Counted from the stretch's first letter, positions 51,503-63,403 are shown. The stretch is DNA of 64,000 bases from Clostridia bacterium (GCA_017550625.1 JAFZOL010000006.1:1-64000), one strand, 5' to 3'. A program made the numbers and translations. The notes: generated by a model not told the origin, from the letters alone.

Positions 51503-51531
51503 ATCATACACCCGTTTTTATCGTTTGTCAA
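51503..51531 (-). promoter_or_regulatory. Promoter of the DUF2975-XRE-DUF4173 unit
   Basis: TTGACA (51526-51531), 17 bp, TATGAT (51503-51508) on the minus strand. Confidence 0.88.
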
Positions 51532-51597
51532 TATAAATTTTGTGATTTTTGAGAAATTTTTCATTTTGCACGAAAAACAGGAATGGCGAAAAAGGGA

Positions 51598-51622
51598 CAA
51601 AAAAAAGCCTTGCGGCTCTTTT
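51598..51622 (-). terminator. Terminator of the V-type ATPase operon
   Basis: Short hairpin AGCCGCAAGGCT followed by eight T on the minus strand, about 20 bp after the ntpD stop. Confidence 0.75.
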
Positions 51623-51641
51623 TCGCTTTATATCGACCGGC

Positions 51642-52307
51642 TCACAGACCGTTCGCGGCGTTCTGGGCGTATTGCTTCTGCACCATCATATCCTTGACCT
51701 TCATGATGCGGGTGGTGGCGCCGCGCTCGTTCTCTTCAAGCTTCATCTGAACGTATTTGATGGTCTCTTCATACTGCGGGATCATCACGTGCTCGAGGGC
51801 GTTGACGCGCCGGCGGGTCTTTTCGATCTCGTCCGCGAGAAGCTGGCAGGATTTCTCCATCTCCGCGAGGCGCAGGAGATCCTTCATCACGCCCGAGAGA
51901 TACGTCAGCGCCTCGTCGAGCGCCTCGCTCGTGAACGCGAAGCCGTAAGGGCACACGTCGGTGGCGTCGGGGCTCTGGAACTCCGCCGAGAACTGCGGGA
52001 TCATCACGCTCATCACGTTCTTTTCGGACACGTCGAGCTCCATTTTCTGCATCGGCAGCAGCAGGGCGGCGTCCACCGCCTCGCTGCCGAGCACGCCCTT
52101 GGCGCCCGCGAACAGGGCGCCCGCCTGCCGCAGGTTTTCTTCGACCTTGCGGCGGAGCGCCTTGTTTTCGCGCACGATATCCATAAAGCGGCGCATGAGC
52201 TCGTCGCGTTTGTCTTTTAACAGCTTATGCCCGCGCCGCGCCGTGACGAGCTTGCGTTTAAGGTTCGTAAGCTCCATGCGGGTGGGGTTGACGTTCAGCC
52301 GCGCCAT
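51642..52307 (-). CDS. ntpD: V-type ATPase subunit D
   Basis: 221 residues; the central rotor stalk of the V/A ATPase. N-terminal MARLNVNPTRMELTNLKRKLVTARRGHKLLKDKRDEL is the family signature, and the C-terminal coiled coil KTRRRVNALEHVMIPQYEETIKYVQMKLEE is typical. It is the last gene of the operon, 3 bp after ntpB, and is followed by a terminator. Confidence 0.96.
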   Translation of the reverse strand: MARLNVNPTRMELTNLKRKLVTARRGHKLLKDKRDELMRRFMDIVRENKALRRKVEENLRQAGALFAGAKGVLGSEAVDAALLLPMQKMELDVSEKNVMSVMIPQFSAEFQSPDATDVCPYGFAFTSEALDEALTYLSGVMKDLLRLAEMEKSCQLLADEIEKTRRRVNALEHVMIPQYEETIKYVQMKLEENERGATTRIMKVKDMMVQKQYAQNAANGL

Positions 52308-52310
52308 AAA

Positions 52311-53687
52311 TCACGCCTTCTTATCGTAGTATTCTTCGAGCAGCTTCTCGCTGATGCGCTTGAGCTCGCTTCTGGGCAGGATCCTGAGGAGCTGCCAGCC
52401 GAGGTCGAGGGTCTCTTCGATGCTGCGGTCGGTGAAATTGCCCTGCGACACGTATTGCCGCTCGAACTCGTCGGCGAACTTGGCGTAGAGCTTGTCGATG
52501 TCGGTGAGCGCCGCCTCGCCTAAGATGACCATGAGCTCCTTGGCGTCCTTGCCTCTGGCGTAGGCCGAGAAGAGCTGGTTCATCGTGTTCGAGTGGTCTT
52601 TGCGGGTCTTGCCCTCGCCGATGCCCTTATCCTTCAGACGCGACAGCGACGGCAACACGTCGATGGGCGGGGTGACGCCCTTGCGGTAAAGGGCGCGCGA
52701 CAGGATGATCTGCCCCTCGGTGATGTATCCCGTGAGGTCGGGGATCGGGTGGGTCTTGTCGTCTTCGGGCATAGAGAGGATCGGGATCATCGTCACCGAG
52801 CCCTCTTTGCCCTTCTGCCGGCCGGCGCGCTCGTAGAGCGACGCGAGGTCGGTATACATATAACCGGGATAGCCGCGGCGGCCCGGCACCTCTTTGCGGG
52901 CGGCCGAGATCTCGCGCAAAGCGTCGGCGTAGTTCGTGATGTCCGTCAGAATGACGAGCACGTGCATGCCGAGGTCGAAGGCGAGGTATTCGGCGGCGGT
53001 GAGCGCCATGCGGGGCGTGGCGATACGCTCAACGGCGGGGTCGTTCGCGAGATTCGTGAACATGACCGTGCGGTCGAGCGCGCCGGTCTCGCGGAACGAG
53101 CGGACGAAATAATCCTGCTCTTCGAACGTGATGCCCATCGCGGCGAACACCACGGCGAACTGCTCGTTTTTGCCGCGCACCTTGGCCTGCCGCGCGATCT
53201 GCGCCGCGAGCTGGGCGTGCGGAAGGCCCGACGCCGAGAAGATGGGCAGCTTCTGCCCCCTGACGAGGGTGTTGAGGCCGTCGATCGCGGACACGCCGGT
53301 CTGGATGAACTCCTGCGGGTAGGCTCTGGCGGCGGGGTTCATGGGCGTGCCGTTCACGTCCATGCGCTTTTCGGGGATGAGCTCGGGCCCGCCGTCGATG
53401 GGACGGCCGAGGCCGTCGAACACGCGGCCGAGCATGTCGGGCGACACGCCGAGCTCCATCTGCCTGCCGAGAAAACGGATCTTGGAGGTGGAGAGGTTGA
53501 CGCCCTGGGCGTTTTCGAAGAGCTGCACGAGGACGTTGGTGCCGCTGACCTCGAGCACGCGGCAGCGGCGCGTTTCGCCGCTTTCGAGCTCGATCTCGCC
53601 GAGCTCCTCGTATTTGACGCCCTCAACGTCGCGGACCAGCATCAGCGGGCCGGCGACCTCCTGTAACGTGCGGTATTCCTTCGGCAT
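52311..53687 (-). CDS. ntpB: V-type ATPase subunit B
   Basis: 458 residues; non-catalytic partner of subunit A in the A3B3 head. It lacks a P-loop but keeps the regulatory-site residues: [61 protein letters not shown] and [17 protein letters not shown]. Its ATG overlaps the ntpA stop (TGATG), so both are coupled. Confidence 0.97.
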   Translation of the reverse strand: MPKEYRTLQEVAGPLMLVRDVEGVKYEELGEIELESGETRRCRVLEVSGTNVLVQLFENAQGVNLSTSKIRFLGRQMELGVSPDMLGRVFDGLGRPIDGGPELIPEKRMDVNGTPMNPAARAYPQEFIQTGVSAIDGLNTLVRGQKLPIFSASGLPHAQLAAQIARQAKVRGKNEQFAVVFAAMGITFEEQDYFVRSFRETGALDRTVMFTNLANDPAVERIATPRMALTAAEYLAFDLGMHVLVILTDITNYADALREISAARKEVPGRRGYPGYMYTDLASLYERAGRQKGKEGSVTMIPILSMPEDDKTHPIPDLTGYITEGQIILSRALYRKGVTPPIDVLPSLSRLKDKGIGEGKTRKDHSNTMNQLFSAYARGKDAKELMVILGEAALTDIDKLYAKFADEFERQYVSQGNFTDRSIEETLDLGWQLLRILPRSELKRISEKLLEEYYDKKA

Positions 53688-55459
53688 CAGAAGTCCTCCT
53701 CCTTTCGGGCGGCGGCGTCGATCTCGGCGCCGAGCACGGCGGCGACGCGGCGGTATTCCGCCTGGGCGTCGGCCTCAGCTACGTATTTGAAGCGGCCCAC
53801 CGCCTCGCGAGACGGCAGCGACGCCAGCGCCTCGATGTCGGCGCCCATTTTGAGGGCGTCGAGGCAGCGGTCGTAATAGAGCAGCACAAGCTTCATCATC
53901 AGATACTGCTTGTCGAGGGAGGTATAGGTGTCCACCTCGTGGAACGCGAGCTGGTGCAGAAAGTCTTCGCGGATCGAGCGCGCCGTTTCCATCTTGAGGC
54001 GGTCTTCGGGCGAGAGGGCGTCCATGCCGACGAGCTTGACGATCTCTTCGAGGTTCGCCTCTTCGCCGAGCAGCGCCATCATGCGCCCGCGCTTTTCCAT
54101 CCAGTCGGGGGCGACGTGCTCGTTGAACCACGGGCCGAGAGAATCGGTGTAGAGCGAATAGCTCGTGAGCCAGTTGATCGCCGGGAAGTGGCGCTTGTAA
54201 GCCAGCGCCGAGTCGAGGCCCCAGAAGACCTTGACGATACGTAACGTCGCCTGCGAGACGGGCTCGGAGATGTCGCCGCCGGGCGGGGACACGGCGCCGA
54301 TGACGGAGAGCGACGCTTCACGCGGGGTGGTGCCGAGCGTTTCGACGCGGCCCGCGCGCTCGTAGAACTGGGCGAGGCGCGAGCCGAGGTAGGCGGGGTA
54401 GCCCTCTTCGCCGGGCATCTCTTCGAGGCGGCCGCTCATTTCGCGCAGCGCCTCGGCCCAGCGGGAGGTGGAGTCGGCCATCAGCGCCACCGAATAGCCC
54501 ATGTCGCGGAAGTATTCGGCGATGGTGATGCCGGTGTAGATCGACGCCTCGCGCGCCGCCACGGGCATGTCGGAGGTGTTGGCGATCAGCACGGTGCGCT
54601 CCATGAGCGAGCGCCCGGTGTGCGGGTCGATGAGCTCGGGGAATTCGTTGAGCACGTCGGTCATCTCGTTGCCGCGCTCGCCGCAGCCGATGTAGACCAC
54701 GATGTCGGCCTCGGCCCATTTCGCGAGCTGGTGCTGGGTGACGGTCTTGCCCGAGCCGAAGGGGCCGGGGATGGCCGCCACGCCGCCCTTCGCGATCGGG
54801 AACAGGGCGTCGACGACGCGCTGGCCAGTGACGAGGGGCATATCGGGCGAGAGCTTGCGGCGGATGGGCCTGCCGCGGCGCACGGGCCATTTCTGCATCA
54901 GCGTGAGCGGAAGGGACTCCCCTTTCGCGGTCTTCACCTCGCCGATCTTATCGACGACGGTGTAGTCGCCCTCGTCAAGCGCCGTGAGCGTGCCGGACAC
55001 GCCGACGGGCACCATGATCGCGTGGCGCACGACCTCGGTCTCCTGTACGTAGCCGAGGATGTCGCCCTGCTGCACTTCGTCGCCGGCGTGAAGCTCGGGC
55101 GTGAAATGCCATTTGAGATCCCGGTCGAGCGAGGGGACCTCGATGCCGCGGGTCAGGTTGTTGCCCGCGAGCGAGCGGATCTTTTCGAGCGGGCGCTGGA
55201 TGCCGTCGTAAATGCCCTTGATGAGGCCGGGGCCGAGCTCCACGCTCAGCGGCATGCCGGTGGATTCCACCTTTTCGCCCGTGCCGAGGCCCGCCGTCTC
55301 TTCGTAGACCTGGATGCTTGCGCGGTCGCCGTGCATTTCGATGATCTCGCCGATGAGGCGCTTGTCGGAGACGCGCACCACGTCGAACATATTCGCGTCG
55401 CGCATGCCCTCGGCGATGACCAGGGGCCCCGCGACCTTGATGATTCTGCCTGTACTCAT
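53687..55459 (-). CDS. ntpA: V-type ATPase catalytic subunit A
   Basis: 590 residues. The catalytic P-loop is [28 protein letters not shown] and [31 protein letters not shown] follow. The A-specific insertion near residues 110-190 is present ([23 protein letters not shown]). It hydrolyses ATP to drive ion export, or makes ATP when run in reverse. AGAGGT lies before the ATG; ntpF ends 12 bp upstream. Confidence 0.98.
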   Translation of the reverse strand: MSTGRIIKVAGPLVIAEGMRDANMFDVVRVSDKRLIGEIIEMHGDRASIQVYEETAGLGTGEKVESTGMPLSVELGPGLIKGIYDGIQRPLEKIRSLAGNNLTRGIEVPSLDRDLKWHFTPELHAGDEVQQGDILGYVQETEVVRHAIMVPVGVSGTLTALDEGDYTVVDKIGEVKTAKGESLPLTLMQKWPVRRGRPIRRKLSPDMPLVTGQRVVDALFPIAKGGVAAIPGPFGSGKTVTQHQLAKWAEADIVVYIGCGERGNEMTDVLNEFPELIDPHTGRSLMERTVLIANTSDMPVAAREASIYTGITIAEYFRDMGYSVALMADSTSRWAEALREMSGRLEEMPGEEGYPAYLGSRLAQFYERAGRVETLGTTPREASLSVIGAVSPPGGDISEPVSQATLRIVKVFWGLDSALAYKRHFPAINWLTSYSLYTDSLGPWFNEHVAPDWMEKRGRMMALLGEEANLEEIVKLVGMDALSPEDRLKMETARSIREDFLHQLAFHEVDTYTSLDKQYLMMKLVLLYYDRCLDALKMGADIEALASLPSREAVGRFKYVAEADAQAEYRRVAAVLGAEIDAAARKEEDF

Positions 55460-55471
55460 AGGTAACCTCTC

Positions 55472-55783
55472 TTAATCCGGTAATATGTCGCTGCCGACGG
55501 CTTTCGCGACCCACGCGCCGACGCGCCGCAGCCCTTCGCCGGTGTTGCCGGCGGCGCCGGGGATCGGGATGATCGCGGGGGTCACGGCCGTGTCGTAACG
55601 GGCGATCTCGCCCGCCATGGCGGCGGCAAGCGCCTCGGTCACGTAAAGCACCGCGTAATCCTCCGCGTGCTCGCGCAGGAAGCGCGCGCCCGAAACAGGG
55701 TCGTCGACGGGGATCACCTCGACCCCCACGCCCGCGAAGCCGTAGATCGCGTCGCGTTCGCCCATGACGCCGATCTTATACAT
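55472..55783 (-). CDS. ntpF: V-type ATPase subunit F
   Basis: 103 residues, Rossmann-like small stalk protein: IGVMGERDAIYGFAGVGVEVIPVD, YAVLYVTEALAAAMAGEIARY, AVTPAIIPIPGAAGN. It binds subunit D in the rotor and modulates ATP use. The start overlaps the end of ntpC by 8 bases. Confidence 0.93.
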   Translation of the reverse strand: MYKIGVMGERDAIYGFAGVGVEVIPVDDPVSGARFLREHAEDYAVLYVTEALAAAMAGEIARYDTAVTPAIIPIPGAAGNTGEGLRRVGAWVAKAVGSDILPD

Positions 55784-56735
55784 AACCGAACCGCATCCTT
55801 TCTTTCAGGGTATCGTCCGGGATCCCGTTTTTCTTGCCGGACAGCAGGATCCGGATGTTGCCGATCTCGGTGAGGGCGGCAAGATAATAGCGCAGCACGG
55901 GCGCGACGCCGAAGGCGCCGGTCGTGCCGCCCGCGAGCGTTTTCGCGGCGAAGGCGTCGCACAGCGACTCGAAGGCGGGGTCCTTTTCGGCGAGCGCCTC
56001 GCCGAGGGGCGCCAAAGGTGTTGCGCACAGGAACGCGAGAAACGCGCTCTCCCCTTCCGCCGCCGCGGCGATCGCGGCATCCTTGTCGAACAGCGGGGTC
56101 GCGGCGACCGCGCGCTGCATGAAGCTCGCTTCTTTGCCTGCCGTGATGCAGCGCCTGAGGACCCTCAGGTCCGCCGCGGCCGCGAAGGCCTCGGTGTAGG
56201 CGATCAGCGTTTCGTCGCCGGCTTCTTTGGCCATGGACATCGCGTGCTCGAGCGCGGCGCGGTCCACGACGGAGTCGGCGAGCTGCGCGAAGCCCGTTTT
56301 CGTGAGGATGCGGTAGGCGGAGCGGTCCGCGTGGCGCAGAGGCGCGGGAAGTTTATCGTTTTCGCGCGCGAAGACGGCGGCCTTGACCTCGTCCGGATCG
56401 AAGAGGCAGGGGCGCTTCACGAGCGGCGTGGGGTCCTTCTCGGCGACGAGCGCCTTGACGAACACCTTGAGATTGTGAAAATCGTTGACGATCAGCACGG
56501 GGTCGAGGGCGTGTTCGTCCGGCAAGATGCCGGAGACGAATGCCCAGACCTCGCGCTCGCGGCCGGCGAGGTCCGCCTCGCCGTTCTGGTCGAGGTAACC
56601 TTTTTCGCCGAGGCGGCGCAGGAGCTCTTTTTCGTCCCGCGCGGAGAAAAGGCTTAAAAGCTCCTCACGCGTGTAAAGTGCGCTCTCGCGCACCCGCACG
56701 CTGCCGACGGCGTAGGCGTATGCGGTATCCTTCAT
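55776..56735 (-). CDS. ntpC: V-type ATPase subunit C (d-type)
   Basis: 319 residues, all helical. Links the rotor stalk to the membrane ring. Recognisable parts: AYAYAVGSVRVRESALYTREELLSLF, NDFHNLKVFVKALVAEKDPTPL, and the terminal LPPLAEIGNIR-type segment YYLAALTEIGNIRILLSGKKNGIPDDTLKERMR. GAGGGGGA precedes the ATG. Its place between ntpE and ntpF is standard. Confidence 0.94.
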   Translation of the reverse strand: MKDTAYAYAVGSVRVRESALYTREELLSLFSARDEKELLRRLGEKGYLDQNGEADLAGREREVWAFVSGILPDEHALDPVLIVNDFHNLKVFVKALVAEKDPTPLVKRPCLFDPDEVKAAVFARENDKLPAPLRHADRSAYRILTKTGFAQLADSVVDRAALEHAMSMAKEAGDETLIAYTEAFAAAADLRVLRRCITAGKEASFMQRAVAATPLFDKDAAIAAAAEGESAFLAFLCATPLAPLGEALAEKDPAFESLCDAFAAKTLAGGTTGAFGVAPVLRYYLAALTEIGNIRILLSGKKNGIPDDTLKERMRFGYV

Positions 56736-56749
56736 GCGCCATCCCCCTC

Positions 56750-57322
56750 TCAGCCGAAGAGCAGGTCGTTGGCCTTCAGGCGCAGCTCTTCGCGGTAGGC
56801 CGCGAACAGGGCGTCGAAGGTGCAGTTCATTTCGATATCGCCGTAGCGCAGAATGAAGCCGTTTTCGATGTCGGCGGGCACGGGGCTCACGAGCACCCGC
56901 TCGCCCACCTCGTCGACGAAGAACGGCGGCATGCGCAAAAGATCCGCTTTGCTCAGGCGCATCTCGCCCGTGCCGGGCTGCTTGTTCGCCCGCGCGAGGG
57001 CCGCCAGCGCGTGGAAATAGCTGTCGTCGCTAAGCTCCCCGAGGCTCTTTTTGGCTTCGGCGAGCACCTCGTCGATGAGCTTCACCTTCGCTTCGAGGGC
57101 GCTTGCGCGCGCGTCGGCGCGCACCTGGCTGTTGGCGCGCTCCATGACCGCGGCGGCCTTTTTGCGCGCCCCGGCCTCGGCCTCGGCCACGCGTTTTTCG
57201 CCTTCGCGGCCCACGGCCGCGATCTGCGACGCCGCCTTGAGCTCGGCCTCTTCGATCAGGCGCGCGTTGCCCTCGTCGGTGTCGGCGTTGAGGAACGCGG
57301 TGATTTTTTCAAGACCGGACAT
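56750..57322 (-). CDS. ntpE: V-type ATPase subunit E
   Basis: 190 residues from ATG 57320-57322 (MSGLEKITAFLN) behind GGAGGG; an earlier ATG overlapping the ntpK stop has no ribosome site. Peripheral stalk protein: N-terminal helix (NARLIEEAELKAASQIAAVGREGEKRVAEAEAGARKKAAAVMERAN) and a small C-terminal domain with VSPVPADIENGFILRYGDIEMNCTFDALF. Pairs with the small coiled-coil protein encoded first in the operon. Confidence 0.93.
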   Translation of the reverse strand: MSGLEKITAFLNADTDEGNARLIEEAELKAASQIAAVGREGEKRVAEAEAGARKKAAAVMERANSQVRADARASALEAKVKLIDEVLAEAKKSLGELSDDSYFHALAALARANKQPGTGEMRLSKADLLRMPPFFVDEVGERVLVSPVPADIENGFILRYGDIEMNCTFDALFAAYREELRLKANDLLFG

Positions 57323-57345
57323 GTTGGTCCCTCCGTTCGGATCGA

Positions 57346-59912
<2,567 letters not shown>

Positions 59913-59916
59913 AGCC

Positions 59917-60246
59917 TCAGGACCCCCCTTTCGCGAGCTCCAGCAGATAGAGGGCTGTCCCGCGCACCGCCGCCTGACGGCGGCCTTCGCAGTCCGAAAC
60001 GAGCTTTTCTTCGGCCAGACGGTTCTTTTCGCGGCCGTCGGCGATCAAAAGCTCCGCCTCTTTCTCCGCTTCGGCGAGGATCGTTTTTTCTTTATCGCGG
60101 GCGCGCACCGCGGCCTCGGCGCGCAGAGCGTCGCACCGTTTCTGCGCGTCGTCCAATATGGCCTGCGCCTTCTCTTTCGCTTCCTGCCGTCTGACGTCGC
60201 AAGCGCGCTCCGTCTCGGCGATCGCGTCCATGATCTGAGACGCCAT
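59917..60246 (-). CDS. ntpG: V-type ATPase subunit G/H-like coiled-coil protein
   Basis: 109 residues from ATG 60244-60246 behind GAGGTGAG; the frame extends further upstream but across the promoter region. Almost wholly a charged helix (IAETERACDVRRQEAKEKAQAILDDAQKRCDALRAEAAVRARDKEKTILAEAEKEAELLI), as expected for the peripheral stalk partner of subunit E. It is the first gene of the operon. Gene names for this subunit vary (ntpG, ahaH); the match rests on context and coiled-coil character. Confidence 0.85.
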   Translation of the reverse strand: MASQIMDAIAETERACDVRRQEAKEKAQAILDDAQKRCDALRAEAAVRARDKEKTILAEAEKEAELLIADGREKNRLAEEKLVSDCEGRRQAAVRGTALYLLELAKGGS

Positions 60247-60313
60247 GTCTCTCACCTCGCAGCTTGTTTGCGTCCGGGCGGAATACGGGCCCGCCCCGGA
60301 CATGATTAAAAGT

Positions 60314-60342
60314 ATTATATCAAAAAGAAGGGAAACAGTCAA
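60314..60342 (-). promoter_or_regulatory. Promoter of the V-type ATPase operon
   Basis: TTGACT (60337-60342), 17 bp, TATAAT (60314-60319) on the minus strand. Confidence 0.88.
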
Positions 60343-60367
60343 GATGAATCGGCAAAAACGCGCGGCT

Positions 60368-60395
60368 AAAAAAACGCCCCGCGGAGCCCGCGGGG
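60368..60395 (-). terminator. Terminator of the zinc-ribbon pair
   Basis: Eight-bp stem CCCCGCGG/CCGCGGGG, loop of three, then CGTTTTTTT on the minus strand. Confidence 0.92.
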
Positions 60396-60414
60396 ACGAT
60401 TTGTCATATTGTTT

Positions 60415-61332
60415 TTACTTCAGGTATTCGGCGAGGCGTTCGGCGTGCGAGGCGTTGTGGATGAGCCGGCCGTCGGCGAGCGCGCGCAGGTACCGGACCG
60501 CGGGGCAGCGCGCCGCCGCCATGCGGTAAAGGGGCTTCGACGCGAGCTGCTCGTCGGTCTGCCAGATGATCTCGCGGTGGAGACCCATGGCCTCGAGCGC
60601 CTCCTCAAGGCGCAGGGTGAACACCCGCGGGGGCTCGGGGAAACGGTAAAGATAGGTGGCGGCGTCTTCGTTCGTGAAGAGCTCCACGGCGCAGCGCCCC
60701 GCCCCGTAGCCCGCCTGCCAGTATAAGTCCGGCGTGGTGGTGCGGAAGAGCCCGGCGTGCGTAAACGGCGGCTGAAGTTTCAGGCCCGCGATGAGCGAAG
60801 CGCGCTCCTTTTGGATCTTTTGCGCTGCCTCGCGCGCGCGGTCCGCGAAGGGCACGGTGTCGTATCCCATGCGGCCCACGGCGAAACGAAGGCCCGTGTC
60901 GGTGGCGAGCGAAAGCCGGTAGCCCTCGAGGCGCATATCGTGCGTGAAGCACAGGGGGATGCGCACCGCGCCGCAGGTGGGCGGCAAAATGCATACCGAA
61001 TCGGGGTACAGCTCGATCTGGGCCCTCCCCTTTTCATAGGGCGTTTCGTAGTCGCCCTCGACGGACATGATCGGCGACCCCTCGACGAACAGCGCCTCTT
61101 TCGTGCGCGCGGCAAACGCGCCCGAGAGCTCCTGCCAGAAGCCGTCGTAAGAGAAGCCGAGCATGGAAACTTCGATGCGTTCGCCCGCGAGCGTATCGAC
61201 GAGCACGCGGTGGTTCAGGGGGACGAGGGCTTTGACGTCGGCATAGTCGACGAAGCGGGCGCCGATGCGAAGGCCCTCGCGTTCGACGCTAAGCTCGGTA
61301 TCCGCGCCGAGCGCACGCGCGGAGTAAGTCAT
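60415..61332 (-). CDS. Uncharacterised 305-aa protein paired with zinc-ribbon protein
   Basis: Soluble protein, no signal peptide and no membrane segment. Residues 1-130 look like beta-rich PH-like modules (TELSVEREGLRIGARFVDYADVKALVPLNHRVLVDTLAGERIEVSMLG; YSDGF-like loop FSYDGFWQEL). A second similar segment occurs at 165-290. The repeated 'function of strand pairs plus W' layout suggests two PH-type folds, but I name no family. Its ATG overlaps the stop of the zinc-ribbon gene by 4 bases, so the two proteins are made together and probably act together. Confidence 0.75.
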   Translation of the reverse strand: MTYSARALGADTELSVEREGLRIGARFVDYADVKALVPLNHRVLVDTLAGERIEVSMLGFSYDGFWQELSGAFAARTKEALFVEGSPIMSVEGDYETPYEKGRAQIELYPDSVCILPPTCGAVRIPLCFTHDMRLEGYRLSLATDTGLRFAVGRMGYDTVPFADRAREAAQKIQKERASLIAGLKLQPPFTHAGLFRTTTPDLYWQAGYGAGRCAVELFTNEDAATYLYRFPEPPRVFTLRLEEALEAMGLHREIIWQTDEQLASKPLYRMAAARCPAVRYLRALADGRLIHNASHAERLAEYLK

Positions 61333-62075
61333 AATATCGAGCCGCAGTTGCCGCAGAACTTCATGCCCGGGGCGTTTTCATAGCCGCAGCTCGGGCATTT
61401 GCCGCTTTTCTGCATCGGGGACCCGCACTCGCCGCAGAACTTGAGCCCCAGCGCCACTTCGGCGCCGCAGTTCGGGCAGCGGTTGGTGCCGAGGGGCGTG
61501 CCGCAGTAGTTGCAGAACTTGCCGTTGCCGGCGGGCTTGCCGCACTTGGGGCAGACGGTGGTGCGCGTTTCGATCTTGCCCTGCCACACCGTGGCGGTCT
61601 CGGCGGCCTCGTCGATGTTGCGCTGCATGGCGCGGCTGCGGGCCTGCGCCACGTAGCTCGCCTCGCGCGGGGCGCAGTCGGTGCAGAGGCCGTCCTCTTC
61701 GTTCCAGCAGTCGGGGCAGACCCATTTGTTGCACGACGGGCACTTGACGAACCGAGGACGGACCTCGGCCTGCGCCTCGTCGAACGCCTTTTCGTATTCT
61801 TTGCGCCACTCGGGGGACTGGCCGGAGAAGCGGTCGCCCACGAGGTCGCTGCCGCGCTCGACCGCCCAGCCGAGCTCGCTCACCTTGCCGCCGAGAAACC
61901 CGCCGAGCGTGGACGCCATGCGCCCGAAGCGCTGCGATTTCTGCTGCTTGCCGTAGGTGGACGACTCGCGGAACGTGCTTTTGAAGCCGTTGCCGCAGCA
62001 GTCGCAGATGAACTCGAACTGGAAGCCGGCCTCGGTGGAAAGGTCGTTATAGTTCCGGGTAAAAGCGTGAAGCAT
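61329..62075 (-). CDS. Zinc-ribbon domain protein
   Basis: 248 residues from ATG 62073-62075 behind AGGAGG. The N-terminus has CDCCGNGF and an alanine/glycine segment, then CPSCNKWVCPDCWNEEDGLCTDCAP (a RING- or LIM-like cluster). The last 80 residues hold four zinc ribbons (CPKCGKPAGNGKFCNYCG, CPNCGAEVALGLKFCGECG, CPSCGYENAPGMKFCGNCG). In all there are more than 20 cysteines in CxxC pairs. No membrane helix. Such proteins often serve as assembly or regulatory scaffolds; the true role is unknown. Confidence 0.88.
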   Translation of the reverse strand: MLHAFTRNYNDLSTEAGFQFEFICDCCGNGFKSTFRESSTYGKQQKSQRFGRMASTLGGFLGGKVSELGWAVERGSDLVGDRFSGQSPEWRKEYEKAFDEAQAEVRPRFVKCPSCNKWVCPDCWNEEDGLCTDCAPREASYVAQARSRAMQRNIDEAAETATVWQGKIETRTTVCPKCGKPAGNGKFCNYCGTPLGTNRCPNCGAEVALGLKFCGECGSPMQKSGKCPSCGYENAPGMKFCGNCGSIL

Positions 62076-62111
62076 ATGCGTATCCTCCTGATCGTGTTTT
62101 GGTCACGCTTT

Positions 62112-62141
62112 ATTATAACACAGCCGTCCGTAAAGAATCAA
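62112..62141 (-). promoter_or_regulatory. Promoter of the zinc-ribbon pair
   Basis: TTGATT (62136-62141), 18 bp, TATAAT (62112-62117) on the minus strand. Confidence 0.78.
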
Positions 62142-62213
62142 GCGGAAAAACGAAAACCGTCCGGAATCCCGTTATTATACACATATGGTGGATTATTCTC
62201 TCTAAACGTGATA

Positions 62214-62317
62214 TTCCATTTTCGCGCGGGGCGTGGTATGATACAGGCGGAAAGCGCGCTTTACGAATTACGAAAGAAAACAAACCCTCGGGAATCAGAT
62301 GATTTCCGAGGGTTTTG
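62214..62317 (+). ncRNA. Possible small RNA between promoter-like and terminator sequences
   Basis: On the plus strand TTCCAT (62214-62219), 17 bp, TATGAT (62237-62242) is followed about 40 bp later by a 13-bp terminator stem (62282-62315) and TTTTGTT. A transcript of about 70 nt without a reading frame would result. The -35 is poor and the hairpin is also explained as the terminator of the convergent gene, so support is weak. Confidence 0.3.
62282..62315. terminator. Terminator of the flavodoxin-like gene
   Basis: Thirteen-bp stem AAACCCTCGGGAA/TTTCCGAGGGTTT (one wobble), with T-rich tails on both strands, 45 bp after the stop of the minus-strand gene. Confidence 0.85.
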
Positions 62318-62360
62318 TTATAATGTGCAGGCTTATCGCGCCGGGAACCGGAGGGGGCGC

Positions 62361-63041
62361 TCAGCCGCCGTTGACGATGCTGATATACGTCTCTTTCGGG
62401 ATCATCGGGGTCTCGAGCAGGGCGACGGTTTCGGGCGAGAGGGCGCGCGTGCGGGCGAATTCCTCGCCGGCCAGCTCGAAGCGGTCCAGGAGCGGGTCTG
62501 CCACGACCGCGGCGGCGGGGACGTTGAGCATCGGCGCCTCGGGCACGCAGACCATGACGGGGTCGCAAAAGCACTGGCGGCACTGCATGCGCAGGCCGTC
62601 GAAGTTCCCATCCCAGTCCGGGAAGCCGCAGCCGCAGAAGACCACGGTGCTGATCTTCGAGAAGTCCGCCAGCGCCTCGTGCCGGACCGTGCCGTCGGCT
62701 TCCTGCCGCATCTTCATTTTGACCAGCGGGATCGTGCGGTCGAGCACGGCCTTCAGGTGCGAGGGCATGCCGTAGCAGTAGAGCGGAAAGCTCCAGATGA
62801 CGAGATCGGCGGCGCGGTAGAGATCCAATATTTCGTTCTGGTCGTCATCGATCAGGCAATGGCCTTCCATCTGCTGCCAGCAGCCGAAGCACCCGCGGCA
62901 GGGCGCGATATGTTTTTCGATCACGTTGACGACGCGCACGTCGTTTTCGGAAACGTTGTTCAGCCCCTTGAGAAAGCGCTCGGTCATGCGGAACGTATCG
63001 CTCTGCTTCTTCGGGCTGCCGTTGAGTACCAGTATTTTCAT
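62361..63041 (-). CDS. Flavodoxin-fold NAD(P)H-dependent oxidoreductase
   Basis: 226 residues. The FMN phosphate loop is LVLNGSPKKQSDTFRM; CRGCFGCWQQMEGHCLIDDDQ is the cysteine-rich stretch common in iron-sulphur flavoprotein-like reductases; then AADLVIWSFPLYCYGMPSHLKAVLDRTIP. The C-terminal 70 residues (CGCGFPDWDGNFDGLRMQCRQCF) contain more cysteines. It probably reduces quinones, nitro compounds or disulphides. Monocistronic, with a clear promoter and terminator; AAGGGG precedes the ATG. Confidence 0.9.
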   Translation of the reverse strand: MKILVLNGSPKKQSDTFRMTERFLKGLNNVSENDVRVVNVIEKHIAPCRGCFGCWQQMEGHCLIDDDQNEILDLYRAADLVIWSFPLYCYGMPSHLKAVLDRTIPLVKMKMRQEADGTVRHEALADFSKISTVVFCGCGFPDWDGNFDGLRMQCRQCFCDPVMVCVPEAPMLNVPAAAVVADPLLDRFELAGEEFARTRALSPETVALLETPMIPKETYISIVNGG

Positions 63042-63072
63042 AGGAACCCCTTATTTCTTTTTTCTTATCCTA

Positions 63073-63101
63073 ATCATAACCGAAAGCGGCCCGCTTTTCA
63101 A
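63073..63101 (-). promoter_or_regulatory. Promoter of the flavodoxin-like gene
   Basis: TTGAAA (63096-63101), 17 bp, TATGAT (63073-63078) on the minus strand. Confidence 0.78.
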
Positions 63102-63125
63102 GCCGTTTCGCGCTTTTTCGCAAAG

Positions 63126-63147
63126 AAAAACCGCCCCGGAGGGGCGG
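63126..63147 (-). terminator. Terminator of the winged-helix protein gene
   Basis: Seven-bp stem CCGCCCC/GGGGCGG, loop of three, followed by TTTTTC on the minus strand. Confidence 0.88.
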
Positions 63148-63190
63148 CGCGGCAGGGACGTCATGTCCCCTGTCTGTTCGGTCTGTTCTT

Positions 63191-63373
63191 TTATTTCTCA
63201 GCGGGCTCCCATTTGCAGCGGACGGGAGAGACGATGGCGCCGGCTTTCTTCAGCTCGGCGAAGGCCTTGTCCACGTCCTTTCTGTCAAGGCCGGTCAGTT
63301 CGGCGACCTTGCCCGCGTTCAGCGGCTCGCCTGCTTTTTTCATCGCTTCGAGAATGAGTTCTTTGTGATCCAT
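63191..63373 (-). CDS. Small winged-helix protein
   Basis: 60 residues. MDHKELILEAMKKAGEPLNAGKVAELTGLDRKDVDKAFAELKKAGAIVSPVRCKWEP has the helix-turn-helix and wing of a compact winged-helix domain, with the recognition helix around DRKDVDKAFAELKKAG. Nothing else is attached. AAAGGAGG lies before the ATG. It may be a stand-alone DNA-binding regulator; the target is unknown. Confidence 0.85.
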   Translation of the reverse strand: MDHKELILEAMKKAGEPLNAGKVAELTGLDRKDVDKAFAELKKAGAIVSPVRCKWEPAEK

Positions 63374-63403
63374 GGTTGAACCTCCTTTTTTATTTCCGTT
63401 TTT

